Shown: in pieces, positions 23,149 to 35,073 of the stretch
Numbering within the stretch: the first letter of the stretch is position 1
Layout of the letters: each line of letters begins with the position of its first letter
The notes under the pieces: model-generated
What the model saw: only the letters and a program-made list of their open reading frames with translations
Told to the model about the DNA's origin: nothing
Databases searched by the model: none
Source of the DNA: Monilinia fructicola
Taxonomy: Eukaryota; Ascomycota; Leotiomycetes; Helotiales; Sclerotiniaceae
NCBI GenBank assembly: GCA_008692225.1
Contig: VICG01000004.1
Location: 1,984,501 to 2,048,500, forward strand
Reading direction: 5' to 3'
DNA: 64,000 bases
Position numbers and translations under genes: made by a program

Positions 23149-26100
23149 TGTGGTGGATATGGAGACTGAAAACCTTGTATTCAACACGATCTTCTTGAAG
23201 AGGTGTCGAAGTTCATGCTCACGGGCAACATTATCTTAATACCAATGCCAAGATATCTCCCTTCGCGTCACGATCCCGTACGACCGTTAGCAAAGTCGAA
23301 ATTAATCAGGACGAGAATGCCCAGTCCGGGGTACATGAAACAGATCTGGGGGAAATGAATGGCGGAACCTCGAGTCAGCCATGTCTAGATTTTGCCTGAA
23401 TTCTCAAACGGCAGCTAACGGCAGTTGCGGTCCGGTTAATCCTTCAACGACTAAAGCCAGTCCAGGTGATAGGAGGATAGATGAAGTACTTGCCCATCTG
23501 ACGGTCTTAGCTCATTGCATTATTTATTTAAAGGGAACGGAATTCCTTATAGGTTGATGGTGGGGTGAGATGGTTCGGAAAGCCAAGAATTACTGCGTGG
23601 ACGATGGAAGTTCGTCGCAAGTTCCATTGCGCGAATTCATGTCAAGGCTCGCAAAAATGAGATCATATTGGAGAAATTACGAAGCACGACGTGCGAAGTG
23701 CGAAATGGAGATAGAGATAATATTAGATATCCATCTTGGCAAGCACATCTCTTGCATTTCTTGATAAATTTCTTCTGCAGAAGGCTCATGCGACGGATTC
23801 GCTTTCAATCCTCGAGTTCCCTCGGATACCTTCTAGGTATCTACCTCTAATTCCAAAACCTGGTACCGCATCATCCATGCTACCTTGACAAGCGTCCTTT
23901 AACTTTCGACCAAAACCCTTTTGTTGCACGTCTACAGTAATTCTCCGAATCTCCCGAATTCTCCGCATCATGCGAATCTTCCGCAAGACTCCGGCTTATA
24001 CGAAAGCTCTTGGAACTTTCCTTTCACCATCGTATTGCCATGCCACTCTTACGGCTCGATTCCGACTTTTGATTGAGGTATTTGAGGCTCGTGTAGGTGG
24101 GTCGATAGGTACCTAGTAGGTAACTAGCTACAGCAACATTCTGGGAGTCTTAGATGCTTACCTAAGAATGTAAGGAGCAGTATCCTCAATACACCAGGCA
24201 AATGCTCAAGTTGAAGCCGAGGTAGAAATCTAGAATAAAATCACACGCACGCACACACACACATACAATATCCCTTCAAATCATCGATGTCGGATCCTTA
24301 ACCTCATATAACATACCACACATCACACACCACACACCACACACCTTCTTCCCGTTCCATCCAACCCGCATATCCAACCCTCAAGGGAGAGGAAGAAAAG
24401 CAGCCAACACGACAGCAAGATCAATCACAAATGCCAGAATAGAAAATAACAAGCTTGATACGCAAAATAAATCCGCCAGCTGGACCTATAACACTACCTC
24501 CACAACCATTCTCTGGAAATAATCTATAATCACCTGATTGATCGGTAGATCAAAATCTTTCGACCTGTGTATCGGAGATTAATATTGATGTTTGGGTTTA
24601 GTGTTCCCTGCCTACCTACCTACCTGCCTGCTTTGATATCGTTCCTTGCGATGGCGTGGAGATGGGGTACCGGTGTGTTTTTCTTGGGTCTTGGGATGGG
24701 TAGCTGGGTGGGAGTTTGAGGTTCACTGTGGCGTGGCGTGGCGTGGCGTGGCGTGGAGATGGGGATGGTAGGTTGTGGGTGTTTAGGTAGGTATAGGTGG
24801 ATGCGAAGGTATTCGAGAAGCGTATCTTGAATCATTTCTTTCCTTTTTTTCAGAGAAGATAAAAACTTCTCAGAATCGTTGGTGAGGTTCGGTAGATCAG
24901 TAGTGCGCTTTCTGCTTTGCGCTGTTTCGCGTCTGTCTGTACGTATCATCGCATCATCCATACTTTACCCTCCACTCCTCCCATTCACGTACAAACGAAC
25001 AGACAAACAAAGCGCCATCGTCCGCTGCAGTGGTTGTCTTTATCTACCTCCTCAGCGCACCCTCCTCCTACCACTCCCTCCATATCTAGAAGCAACGACT
25101 CAACCCACAATGGAAAGACTCATATCCATCCGTGGCGCGTCTCTCCAGCCCTTCCTCGCGACGCGAGGAGCTCTCCCGCAATCCCCGTTGCAGAATCTGC
25201 GCTTTCATTTTCAGACGCGCGCGCTGTCCTTTGGACCTGCGATTGCCGTCTACAACTAGATGAATGGATAGATAGATATACCATCCCCATTCCTATCCAT
25301 TCAAGCGAGGACTGAAGACTGAGGACCGAGGACTCGAAGATCGCAGGTCGCTCGTTTGTTCGTATCACTGCAGGGTAGATCTACTCTACACGAAACTTTT
25401 CCTGAAGCCGGGTGGGCGCGGGAGGGGATCAGGAGGGAGTCTTGCATTGTGAATGTAAATGCTCAGTCTGGTTACAATCACTGTTTCTAGATCTTGCGGA
25501 TATCCCCGGCCATGAATGCAACGAAACTCGTGCAAGCGTGAAGCACGCCGCTTCGCTGAGAAGAAGCGCAAGAGCGAGTGAAGATGAGATGAAAATGAAA
25601 ATGAAATAAAATAAAATCCAACGCAAAATCCCCCCCCAAGCTCCCAACAGATGATGCACAACTCGAATTCGAATTTCCTATTCTCGTTATGTTGGAGGAG
25701 AAGGACATGATGGATGGGGCTCTCAGACTTCAGATATCAAAAGCTCAAATTTCAAATTTCAAGTGTGCATGAAGCTATTGTTGTCATGGTATTAATCTTG
25801 ATGCGGAAGGGTGAATACCCCAAAAGGGATTTCGAGATCCAGATTCTGTTGATAGGTATGCAATCTCAATCCCAATCCCAATCCCCATCCTAATCTCGGG
25901 ATTTAGGATTAAGGATTCGGAATGAACTATAATGGGACCCCGGGAGGGGAAGAGTGCTTAAAGGAGGAGTGAACTCGAAGTGAAGCTCCTGAGGAATAAT
26001 AACAGGAGAGCACAGGCTCCATATATCCATCCAACCCAACCCAACCCAACGTTATACAAGATGCGCATCTAGGAAAGTCGAGCGGGGGGATGATAGTCAG

Positions 26101-26620
26101 AGCAAGTATGTGAGAAGGTTGCTTCGTATCATGTTCACGTTATGGAGGATCGTTGGAGTCGCGATTTGAGATGCGGAGATGATGGTGAAACATACAATCA
26201 TGGTAGGAGGTTTTGTCTCATTTCGGTAGCTCTTCGTGCAACGTTCCAAGCTTTGAGTTTTGTGTATTTACTTTTCGGTCATATACATCATATTGCGTCT
26301 CTTCTCTTTCGAAACCTTTCTTCCTTTAGTATTACTCTTGCTATATGCTTACTTCACAAACAGTATTTTAAAGAGGTTCTTCCTTCGTTTGTTGATGCTA
26401 ATGCTATTTCTTCACGGTAATTAAACTATTTCTAAATACCAGTTGTAAAGTCTATCAAAACGCTCAAACAATTTTTAAAGTCTTCCATATACCGAAGTAG
26501 ATCTATATCTGTTTTGCCAAACTGGAAAGTTAATGGACAGTCCTATCGATCTTGTAATTACCAACAATACCTCCTGCGAGATCAACCCCGCAATCGCTCT
26601 CTAAGATTCAAACTCACCCA
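23149..26620. other. Gene-poor interval
   Basis: Between the AA9 and P450 genes. It contains a GTGGC array (24725-24757), CACAC-type repeats (24243-24345), CCCAAT runs (25868-25888) and CAACC runs (26031-26050). A 49-codon frame at 25110-25259 is listed separately. Nothing else is supported. Confidence 0.5.
25110..25259 (+). CDS. Possible short ORF with mitochondrial-type leader
   Basis: A 49-residue frame (MERLISIRGASLQPFLATRG onward). It is rich in Arg, Leu, Ser and Ala, with no acidic residue after position 2, as in mitochondrial targeting leaders. It is preceded by a pyrimidine-rich stretch suited to a fungal promoter. I do not recognise it. It may be a leader exon whose downstream exon I could not find, or chance. 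Confidence 0.18.
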   Translation: MERLISIRGASLQPFLATRGALPQSPLQNLRFHFQTRALSFGPAIAVYN

Positions 26621-28936
26621 TCAGAGCACCTTCCTCTTAATCCTCACTCTCGTATCCTTATCCGGCAAGCAAACCGCACTCGTCTTTACCATCCCAGGAA
26701 TCTTCCATTTACCCTTCTTCTCTCCTTTCTCGGGGGCAGGCTCAATATCCCAATAGATCAGGACTCCAGCTACAAATGCAAGACATTCACGCTCGGCAAA
26801 TACACGACCTTTACACATGCTGGGTCCGCCGCCATACGGACGAATGGTTTGAGGACTGGCGGTCATTTTACCAGTTTCATCAGTGGTGAGGAAGCGTTCG
26901 GGGTTGAAAGTGTTGGGAGAGGTAAAGTATGAGGGGTCGCGCATGTGGAGGTCATGGGGGAGGGTGACGTATTCGTTCTTGTGGAGAATATAGATGTCTG
27001 CGGATGTTTTTTCGGCATCCTTATTAGATAGAGCATTGGTGAGGGTGATATCTTTTTCGACTGTTCGGATAGATGCCGGCTGAGAAGATAGACGCAAGGC
27101 TTCTAGATAAGTAGATTTGAATAGCGGGCATTTCTTGGATAGGTCTTCGTGGGAGATGTTGAGATGTGGGGCTTCGGCAAAAGAGCCAATCTTTTCACCA
27201 GGGGTGATGGTTGCGTAGGGGGAGATTTCGGCGCGGATTCTGTCGACCAGGTCGGGAACAGAGAGGATGTAGAGAAGGTGCCAGTAAACAAGAAGGGTAG
27301 AGTTAACCACCAAAGCCCAGATAATCTAGAGCCATTGTTAGATAATCGTTTGAATTGAGAGATGGAAGGGATGTTAACTGACAGATACATCTCCTCGCTC
27401 ATTCGGCTTCATACCATGTTCTAGCACGATGTTAGCCGATGAGAAAGATCTGTTTACCTGGGAATCTCACTTCTAAACAACTCATGTCTCTTCAGGATGA
27501 AGCCACTGACATCATCTAAATCCCCCCAAGAGGAGTCCACCTGTTTTCCATCTACCGAAGCATCAAGAGCTTCATGAAATTTGGTCATACTTTGGTGAAC
27601 TTGAGAGCGAGAAAAGTGAGCTCTGGCGACAGCAGGCCATGGAGTGAACCATGGAAGGCCCATGATGAAATACATCATGCCACGATCCATTTCATATATA
27701 TCATGCAAAACATGAGGATTGTTGTCCAAAAACGCACGACCGAAGAGACCTGGTACAGAAGCATGCCCTAGTAAATCTCTTACCAAGGCCATGAGGTCAA
27801 CCTCCATTTCATTCTTCGAGATAAATTCGGCATTAGCCCATTTTTCCCAGGGACTTTGATCTATTTCGCTGTCTAAAAACGACACCATTTGTGGTATCAT
27901 CGTTTCAATGTTGCGCATAGTTCCACTCAGCATAATGCTAAGATGAGGTTCTTTCATGAGATAACCGAAAGCAGCTGTATATTCCTTGATATAACATTTA
28001 GTTCGGTGTAGTGGTTAAGATGAAATTGTCTTACCTCCCAGTTGTTTAGATATTTATCCTCTGCACGTTTGGGTAATCCGAAGAAACTATAATAGTTGTC
28101 AGTGACGTAAGATATGGCCAGTCCATGGTTGAAATATTTACCTTCATTGCTAGATTCCAAGCGACGGATTTGAACGTTACATCTGATTCCCTCTTTTGCA
28201 ATACCCTAAAGTGGTATTAGTGGTAGATAAGATGAGAGCTCTGTCTCTCATACTGACCCTTTAACCAAGCTTGGATTTGAAACTAGATTGATTAGCTTTT
28301 GTATATTTAATCCTCTTGAAAGGGCAAGGAACTCACTAATATTGTGTGTCGAACTTCCAAGATTAAGTGCAAAGATACCTGGCCCAAGGTCAGTAGTGCT
28401 CGAACATTACAACGTCCCATTCCACTATAGAATGCCCAGTGGTTCCACAGGTGGCATTGCAAATACAGAACTTGCAGGATTCGAGAAACAATTCAAGTAG
28501 AACTCACCATGAGCACTTTGATCCCTAAACACTAGTCAACAGCCATCCCATTCAACCAGCATTCAATACCCTAATTACCTTAATTCACTCAGAAACTTCT
28601 CTGGATTCCTCAAACTATTATCTCATCAATTTTCACATCCCATCATCATACCCCAAGAACACAGGAAACATACAAGGAAAAAGCATGTCCCACAACCGGC
28701 ACCCAATAAGCCGGCATCCAAACCGTCCTCACATCTTTTCCCTTTACCTTTTCTGACGGTTTCTCACTCAATAATCTCGTAGCTATGATTACAAGAATCG
28801 GTGCTAGAGCAATGCTGAGAATGACAGGTAAGGGTATTGAACGAATAGAAGTGAGGACATTTGTAATTAAGCCTTCGGATTTTGAAGCATCGATGTTGTC
28901 GGTGGAATTTTTGAGAGGTTGATAGAAATCATCCAT
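26621..28936 (-). CDS. Cytochrome P450 monooxygenase, membrane-anchored
   Basis: A heme-thiolate monooxygenase encoded in about nine exons. Exon 1 (28936-28674) gives a short acidic start and an N-terminal membrane anchor (IRSIPLPVILSIALAPILVI), then AYWVPVVGHAFSL. A 17-base exon encoding DQSAHG is followed by GIFALNLGSSTHNI and SNPSLVKG. Large exons give EEYTAAFGYLMKEPHLS to ILKRHELFRSEIP, the I-helix IIWALVVNSTLLVYWHLLYI, the K-helix EALRLSSQ (ExxR), the MRDPSYFTSPNTFNPERF stretch and the heme-binding loop PYGGGPSMCKGR with its cysteine ligand. The unusual I-helix (ALVVNSTLL, lacking AGxDT) resembles CYP7/CYP8-like and related fungal P450s. The substrate cannot be told. The join before FFGLPKRAEDKY (28084-28092) needs one T removed from TTTCTTC, and another join near 27430 is uncertain. 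No companion biosynthetic genes are adjacent. Confidence 0.88.
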
Positions 28937-29382
28937 GATGATGATGATGATGATGATGATGAAGGAGAAGAAGAAGAAGAAGAAGAAGAAGAAGAAGAAG
29001 CTATTGTGAAAGCTGGCTATGTGAAGAATGAATTCATTGATTCAGGGGTATCTTGATGTGGTTGTAGAAGCTGAGGTTGCATGTCTTGTTTGGGGAGAAG
29101 AGGATTAGGATTGATCCAGATATCAGATAATCAACCTGATGTTACTGGGGTGGCACGATCCACACAATCCACACACACACAGTTGGGTTTTGACCGGATG
29201 AGTCGAAAGCTCCGTACTTCAACACATACAACTCAAAATCCAAAACTAGAATTTTGAAGATATAAAGAGTTGATAGAAACTAAATATTTAATCTTTACTC
29301 CCCTTCTTTTGTGTTCTCCGACCGCCATCCATTCATAAGCATTTCTTCTTTCCCATCTAAAAAAAATCTTCTCATCTCCATC
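28937..29382. promoter_or_regulatory. Divergent promoter region of P450 and HAM1
   Basis: The region of 446 bases lies between two divergent starts. A GATGAT run and a GAAGAA run (28936-28999) sit directly upstream of the P450 start. CACACAC (29163-29178) lies mid-way. On the HAM1 side, CT-rich sequence just before 29383 is typical of fungal 5' leaders. Confidence 0.5.
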
Positions 29383-30224
29383 ATGGCCCCTCCCAAAACC
29401 CTCAATTTCATCACCGGCAACAAAAACAAGCTTATCGAAGTGAAAGCTATCTTGGGTGATACTATTGATCTCCAAAGTCAATCTCTTGATCTCGTTGAAA
29501 TTCAAGGGACTATAGAAGAGATCTCAAGCGACAAATGTCGAAGAGCTGCTGAAATTGTATTTTTCAATGTCTCATTGCTTTTAGGAGCTTCGCTGACTTG
29601 ACTTGATATACAGATCAAAGGTCCAGTGCTAGTTGAGGATACATGTTTATGTTTCAATGCACTAAAAGAATTGCCCGGTCCATATATGTAAGGCTCCAGA
29701 CCGATACTTGAAATTGGGCAGGTCACTGATATCATGCAGCAAGTGGTTCATGCAAGCATTAGGTCATGATGGACTGAATAACATGCTCGCTGGTTTTCCA
29801 GATAAATCTGCGCAGGCGGTGTGTACGTTTGCCTATTCTGAGGGACCAGGCCATGAACCTATTATTTTCCAAGGAAGAACAGATGTATGCTTCCCCAAAT
29901 TCGTGCTTGCTAAGGGATGGCTCTAACAGAAAACAGGGCAAGATAGTACCTGCAAGAGGTCCCGCTGCGTTTGGTAGGTGCTGTTCATGACAGTAAATAG
30001 TTTCCTTCCACTAATCTCTCCTTCTTTAGGTTGGGATCCTATATTCGAGTATGAGGGCCAAACGTAAGTTTCCCATTTCCATTTTGATACCTCCCACCCT
30101 GTCCTAAAGATTTTAATATCCCCATTTTAGATACGCCGAGATGGAAAAAGTTGAGAAGAACAAGATCTCGCATCGTTTTCGAGCACTCGAGAAGTTGAAG
30201 AATTGGCTGCAACAAGAAGCATAG
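29383..30224 (+). CDS. HAM1: Inosine/xanthosine triphosphate pyrophosphatase
   Basis: Cleans the nucleotide pool by hydrolysing ITP, dITP and XTP to monophosphates. There are six exons, starting 29383-29556, 29614-29687 and 29740-29884. All joins are GT-AG and close in frame to a stop at 30224. Family signatures are in order: the N-terminal substrate loop [10 protein letters not shown], the acidic metal site [26 protein letters not shown], then [32 protein letters not shown] and the C-terminal [14 protein letters not shown]. Length fits the family (about 185 residues). It is convergent with FAP7, whose stop lies about 50 bases beyond. No frame break. Confidence 0.95.
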
Positions 30225-30277
30225 AGCTCAATGAACAGACAGTCAACTGAACCACAACATTGCTTGGTATATCCAAA

Positions 30278-30986
30278 TCAATCTTCGCTCCCAACGTGAT
30301 CTTTCTTCCATTGCTTGAACCACGCCTCAATCCTCTCCACATTACTCTCCACCTCATCACTTGTATCACTCCGCAGCTCTAACCACAATCTTCCTCGTCA
30401 TAGCTCTCTCTTGCTTCCTCGAGCAGGACCTCCATAATTTCTGCATCCAGATTCTCTTGTAGCTTTGCTTCTGGGTAGTTTCTATGTTTGATCTCACATC
30501 AGCTTACTGGCTCAGTTCCTGAACCCAATTCTCCGGTGCAGATTGATAGGAAACATACCTCGCCTTTAATCTATCATACAGCAATGTCGAATCCACCCTC
30601 AACACAACTACCAAGTCAATCCAGCTTTTCGGAAATAATTCGCAAGCGTGCCAATCGATAATATATCCGCCCTGCTTAACCTCTTCTTCTATTTCATCCA
30701 GTAACTATTCATTCCAAATCCGTTAGCCGATACCCCACACAACCCCCTTCTCGCCATCTCCAAATCACCCCAATTAGATCCTCCCATGAAGAAGCAACCG
30801 ACCTTATCCTCATCCACAATCCAAGTCTTCAACTCATCATCCCACCCCTCATGGCAACCCTTCTCCTTAACCACATCATTGACACTCAAAATGCTTTAAC
30901 CCCGTACTTTCTGCCAACTGTTCGCAATGTGTGGTCTTTCCCACGCCCGGTGTACCGGTGATAATAATGTTGGGCCGGGAGCGCAT
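30278..30986 (-). CDS. FAP7: Adenylate kinase 6 / small-subunit maturation NTPase
   Basis: A nuclear AK6 (hCINAP) type ATPase needed for the last 18S rRNA cleavage, acting with Rps14. The start at 30986 gives the P-loop at once: RPNIIITGTPGVGKTTHCEQ. Then come the NMP-binding segment VNDVVKEKGCHEGWDDEL, DEIEEEVKQGGYIIDWHACE, VVVLRVDSTLLYDRLKARNY and the C-terminal EAWFKQWKKDH, all as in the family. There are two introns (donors GTCGGT after DEDK and GTATGT after KAR). Frame breaks occur in a four-A run at 30888-30891 (read as TTTT on the coding strand; removing one T gives the family-like HLSVND) and near 30389-30394 and 30376-30381. Because the protein should be essential, these look like base-call errors. 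Confidence 0.9.
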
Positions 30987-30999
30987 GATGACGAGCTCG

Positions 31000-31798
31000 A
31001 GAGCTTGAGAACTTGCGAGCTCAGGAGGTTGCTTCAAGAATCGTTGCAGTTTTGAGTTCTCTTCTTGACTTTTGGTAAGTCTCTTCGAAGATCTTCACCT
31101 GGATGGACGGGTTCGAATCTTAGGAGACTTGCGTTCAAGGTGCTAGTATGGTTCAGGTATGGTATTTTGTTTTGTATTGAGAATGTCGAACTCTTTGGCG
31201 CGAAGAAGTATCTTATTAGGAGCCGTTTCTACTTTTTGGAAAAATTCTTATCGCAGAGAGAGGGGGCTTATCGCACGTGTTGGTGGGGAGATAGATTGGG
31301 GTGGCACGTGGGTGGGCGTGGGGTCTAAAAATAGACCGTTCTAAAGTAGCTGGAGGGGTTGGCACCGGGAGTAGGCTCGCTCCGAGACCTGCTGGTAAAT
31401 TGTAATGTTGTTATTGCCATCTTGATCATTTGATTCTACACTCTTGTGGCTTTGAATGAAGATCAATCCAGTATTGAGACCTAAATCAATCATTATCGTA
31501 TACATACTCTTTCATAGCTTTCAATGAATATTATCTTAATATTGAGCTTCATATTCATCACCATCTAGACATGCACGATTCAGATAATGAGTGTTCGATT
31601 AGGTTGCTTATTTTTCTCATTGGAATTGAAACCTAGTATTCTGCATCTAGCTTCCTACAGTGCTGGATTATTTGCAGCAAGGTCCTCTGCTAGATTATTA
31701 CTCGACGCAAGGTGTTGAATTTGTGGATATCCAGGTCAACCAGCCCCCCCTCCCCCCAATTCATAGATTGCAACATTTCGCATTGCCAGGTACTAGCC
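31000..31798. other. Intergenic region upstream of FAP7
   Basis: About 800 bases between the FAP7 start and the 3' end of the AMPK beta gene. No supported gene. It must contain the FAP7 promoter, but no clear element stands out. Confidence 0.45.
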
Positions 31799-33365
31799 CT
31801 AATCCTCCGCTGTAGGTTTGTACATGATGGTTGTGACATACTAATTTGGCAAATCAGTACAATGTATCAGTAGGGAAACAATAGCACATACCTTTCTCTT
31901 ATATCTTGTAGTGGCGGAAACAGCAAGAACATTGTTCTTAATGCTACTCGTAGCTAAATGGTTTAGAACAGTGTGATTAGGCATAATCAGAACACTGTTG
32001 TCATCTTTCATTGGTGCATTGGAATTCAAAATAGGTTTTCCCAAAAATCCCGGTAAAGTGGGCGGAGCAGGCAGCTTTCTATAGCAGCAAGTGCATATCG
32101 GTATTCTCTAGAGTCCTCGGGTTTATCCATATCGATAAGATATTGTGGAATTTCTGAAGTAAATTGACTCTGAGAAATTGCTGGCTTCATCCTCGAGACT
32201 GGCTTTGGCTTTGTCCTCTCTTCTGCAGGTACTGGTTCTGGTTGATTGATCTCGGCTTTGTTTTCCGAACCTCCAATTGGTTCACTGGGTATATTTACAG
32301 AACCATCATCGTGAGGTAGGTCATCGGCACTGACTTCGATGTAGTTGACCAAGTTGTTGCCAAAATCAACAGTGGTGGGGAGGAGTGCTGAGCATTTCAT
32401 GATGCCATCTTGAATGAATCGAACGTGGTGAGTTCCAGGTCGTACATGAATAGTTGCCTTCAAAAGTCCTGGTTCTCCTTCTCTATGAAGTATTAGTGGA
32501 TTCCGTAAGAGCTTTAGAGCATCAAGGGGTTTGCAATGGAAATGATTGTAACTCACACTGGATATAATCTATGCTTCTTATTCCATTGAAATATGGTACC
32601 AGTTACATAAACTTTATCTCCACCTTCTCTCCACTCAAATAAGGTTGGTACTGTTGCCTTTGTGCGGTCGATTTGAATCTCCTCAGCGTCCTCTTCATCT
32701 ATGGTTGTATTGCTCAGTGCAGAATTTCGTCTTGCGAGTGGCTCATTATCTAGAGTCTCTATATCTATTGCCGACGCAATTGTATCAGCAGGTGCGATTA
32801 GAGGCGATCCTGGCGTATGCACCTCCTCCTCGATTGGTAGTGGAAGTCTCGGAGGTCGCGTAAGATGATACGACATATCTTGAATAGGGGGACCGGAAGG
32901 ATCAATAGATGGAGTTTGGGTGCTCGATAAGGAATGAGAATGAGATCTGGACGTTGAAGTGTCGTAATTAGAAGATGGCATGGGGACGTCGACGGGCTTG
33001 GTTGGCTGATCTCTCACTGCGATCTTATCTGTCTCTGGTTCATCCCTATGCGACTGTAGGCCCGTTGGAGCTTCTCTGTCATGCGCCGATGGTATATTGA
33101 CTCCTGAACTCGGCAAAGAATTATTGAATTGTGCGGCGGGGTATGATTGGGAGTTACGTGGGCGGTGTGTGACATTCGATCCGTGAGCTTGCGCTAGAGA
33201 GGGTTCTGCTCTTGCAGCGGTCCTTTGTGAGTGTATCAAATTCCTAGGATCTCTGCGAACTGAGGACGTCCTTGATGAGTCATTGCTATGGTTCGAAGGT
33301 ACGGGGGAGTGCGAATGAGGTGCTGAAGCTGTTGGCCTCGTGTTGGTGGAAGGTGTATTTCCCAT
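31799..33365 (-). CDS. GAL83: SNF1/AMPK beta subunit
   Basis: The scaffold subunit that tethers the Snf1 kinase to its gamma subunit and sets its location. The start MGNTPSTN offers an N-myristoylation signal (Gly2, Ser/Thr at 6). A long Ser/Pro-rich disordered region follows. The glycogen-binding (CBM48) domain starts at VPTLFEWREGGDKVYVTGTI and continues, after an intron (32556-32483), through GLLKATIHVRPGTHHVRFIQ and NNLVNYIEV. The C-terminal ASC domain holds QSQFTSEIPQYL, LPGFLGKPILNSN, MPNHTVLNHLATSSIKNNVL, SATTRYKRK and, after a second intron (31891-31841), YVTTIMYKP. One base appears missing in the A run at 32074-32079 (coding GAAAGCTG), which breaks the frame before the ASC core. Myristoylation and kinase partner are inferred from the family. 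Confidence 0.93.
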
Positions 33366-34416
33366 TATGAATGTGGTCGTGTGATTTTAATAAACGCATT
33401 CACAAGATCATGCTGGTCGAAGAGAGAAAGGAGGGCTTTCCCTGGAGGAAAGAAGGTCAACTGGCTTGCGGAGGGCTATAGAAACGAAGCTATCGTTTTA
33501 AGATTAACTAGGACCAAGGTAGGTAGTTAAAGAGGTCGGGTGTTTTTCTTTCCTTTGTGCGATTGTGAGTTTGAATGGATATATAGCTCGTAATTCCACC
33601 CACCCGAATGACTTTTATATGTTTTATGAGAGAGGGGATGTGTGGAAAACGATCAAAATTGAGGTTGAGGTCGGAAGAGAATGATTGATTTTGGGATTCC
33701 AAGGTTGTCATGTCATGGAAAAGATCTGGATTCGAGTTGTAGGAGTTTCCAAGGTTAGTTGTAGTTGTTTCGATCCGCAAGGTTGGTTTATCAATCCTTT
33801 AACCCCACAATCAGCTTTATTATTAAAGTTCCATACATGTTCCAACCTAACCTTGAAGTTCCAACCCACAAAAATTGAGATGGATGCTTATTACGGAGTG
33901 GAATCTTGGAATCCTTGTTACTTGGAAGAATGAAGACCTGCCTGGCTTGGCCCGTGCCGATGCTTTTAAAGGTTCCTGGGACTTCTTTGATTGTTCGTTC
34001 ATTCTGTTCTAGACCAAAACAAAACATAACAAACATCAGACATCAAACATCAACACACACCTGGGCATCCACAAACATCCACAAACACCTGCAACCATAC
34101 AAAACATAATTGCTATATCCATGGATTGTTATGTTGTTATATTATTCTATTGTTATATGACCATATGATTCTTATTTTCTTGAGATTCTTTGCCATCTAT
34201 GGAACTTGATGATTATTGGGTATCGTACAGAGTATATCCGTGAATTCAAGCAACATATCATCTCTCGACACCCGTGGACATCAATGTTAGGTACAGAGCA
34301 GATCTTTTCTCTCAATCCACCTTGCTTGCATTGATTGTCAGTATTATCATTTTTATCGTCTATCATTGAGATAACCTGCCGACCTTAGGTATTCAGTAGA
34401 CCATACATTGTCCATC
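33366..34416. other. Divergent intergenic region (AMPK beta / two-TM gene)
   Basis: About 1 kb with both promoters. No gene supported. The repeated ACAAACATC/AACATCAGACATC words at 34019-34090 are a short degenerate tandem. Confidence 0.45.
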
Positions 34417-34985
34417 ATGGAAACATCAAATATGGCATGGTTGGCGATGACGAGAAGCACATTTTATTATCTCTCTTTGCCAATTGCTTTTATATTAAGT
34501 GGCCTATGGGCCATTCTCAGGACTACTCTAGCTCCACTCATACACCTGGGAAACTCTTTCATTTCCGCTTTACTTCTTCCCTTGAAAGTACTAGCCAAGT
34601 TTGAGGTAAAGCGCGTACAACAACAGATAACTAATGGCTTATAGCTAATATTCTCTAGACCCTCATCATATTTTTGGGGTCTGCAGTCCTCATCGGCTTA
34701 CTCACTGGCTCGATTTTGCGTATATCCTCCAGTATTCTCGCATCACTATTCAAATTGACATTGAGCCCCGAAGAAACAGGTCGTTCTGTGTCCTCAATCC
34801 GTGCTGCACAAGGAGAGAAGAAGCGTAATTCGAAACCAGATCTATTGAAATGGAAAGTCGATCCCTCGGTGGAAAGAAGATACTCCGAATGGCTGGAAAA
34901 GGATGGAGGTAGAAAAAAGGATGAGCAGGGGTTATTGGCGCAAACTATAATCGAGGAAGAGGATGACTCCGACGATGGTTTTTGA
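34417..34985 (+). CDS. Small two-TM fungal protein of unknown function
   Basis: There are two exons (34417-34605 and 34659-34985), joined by a GT-AG intron that keeps the frame, giving 171 residues. Residues about 14-36 (FYYLSLPIAFILSGLWAILR) and 64-90 (TLIIFLGSAVLIGLLTGSIL) are strongly hydrophobic, so a hairpin membrane protein is likely. The C-terminal half is charged, with KPDLLKWKVDPSVERRYSEW and an acidic end (EEEDDSDDGF). I do not recognise a named family. The clean splice join and composition argue that it is a real gene. ER or outer-membrane location is possible but not shown. Confidence 0.7.
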
Positions 34986-35073
34986 TAGGGCAAAATCGGC
35001 GGCAATATGCAAGTCTGGGCAACCCTGAGCCAAAATCCCTTGGCTGAAGATATCTGGGTTCTTATTGAACTAT

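Noticed and set aside
26621..31000. Secondary-metabolite cluster around the P450
   Set aside because: Neighbours are AA9, HAM1 and FAP7, none a biosynthetic core, transporter or pathway regulator.
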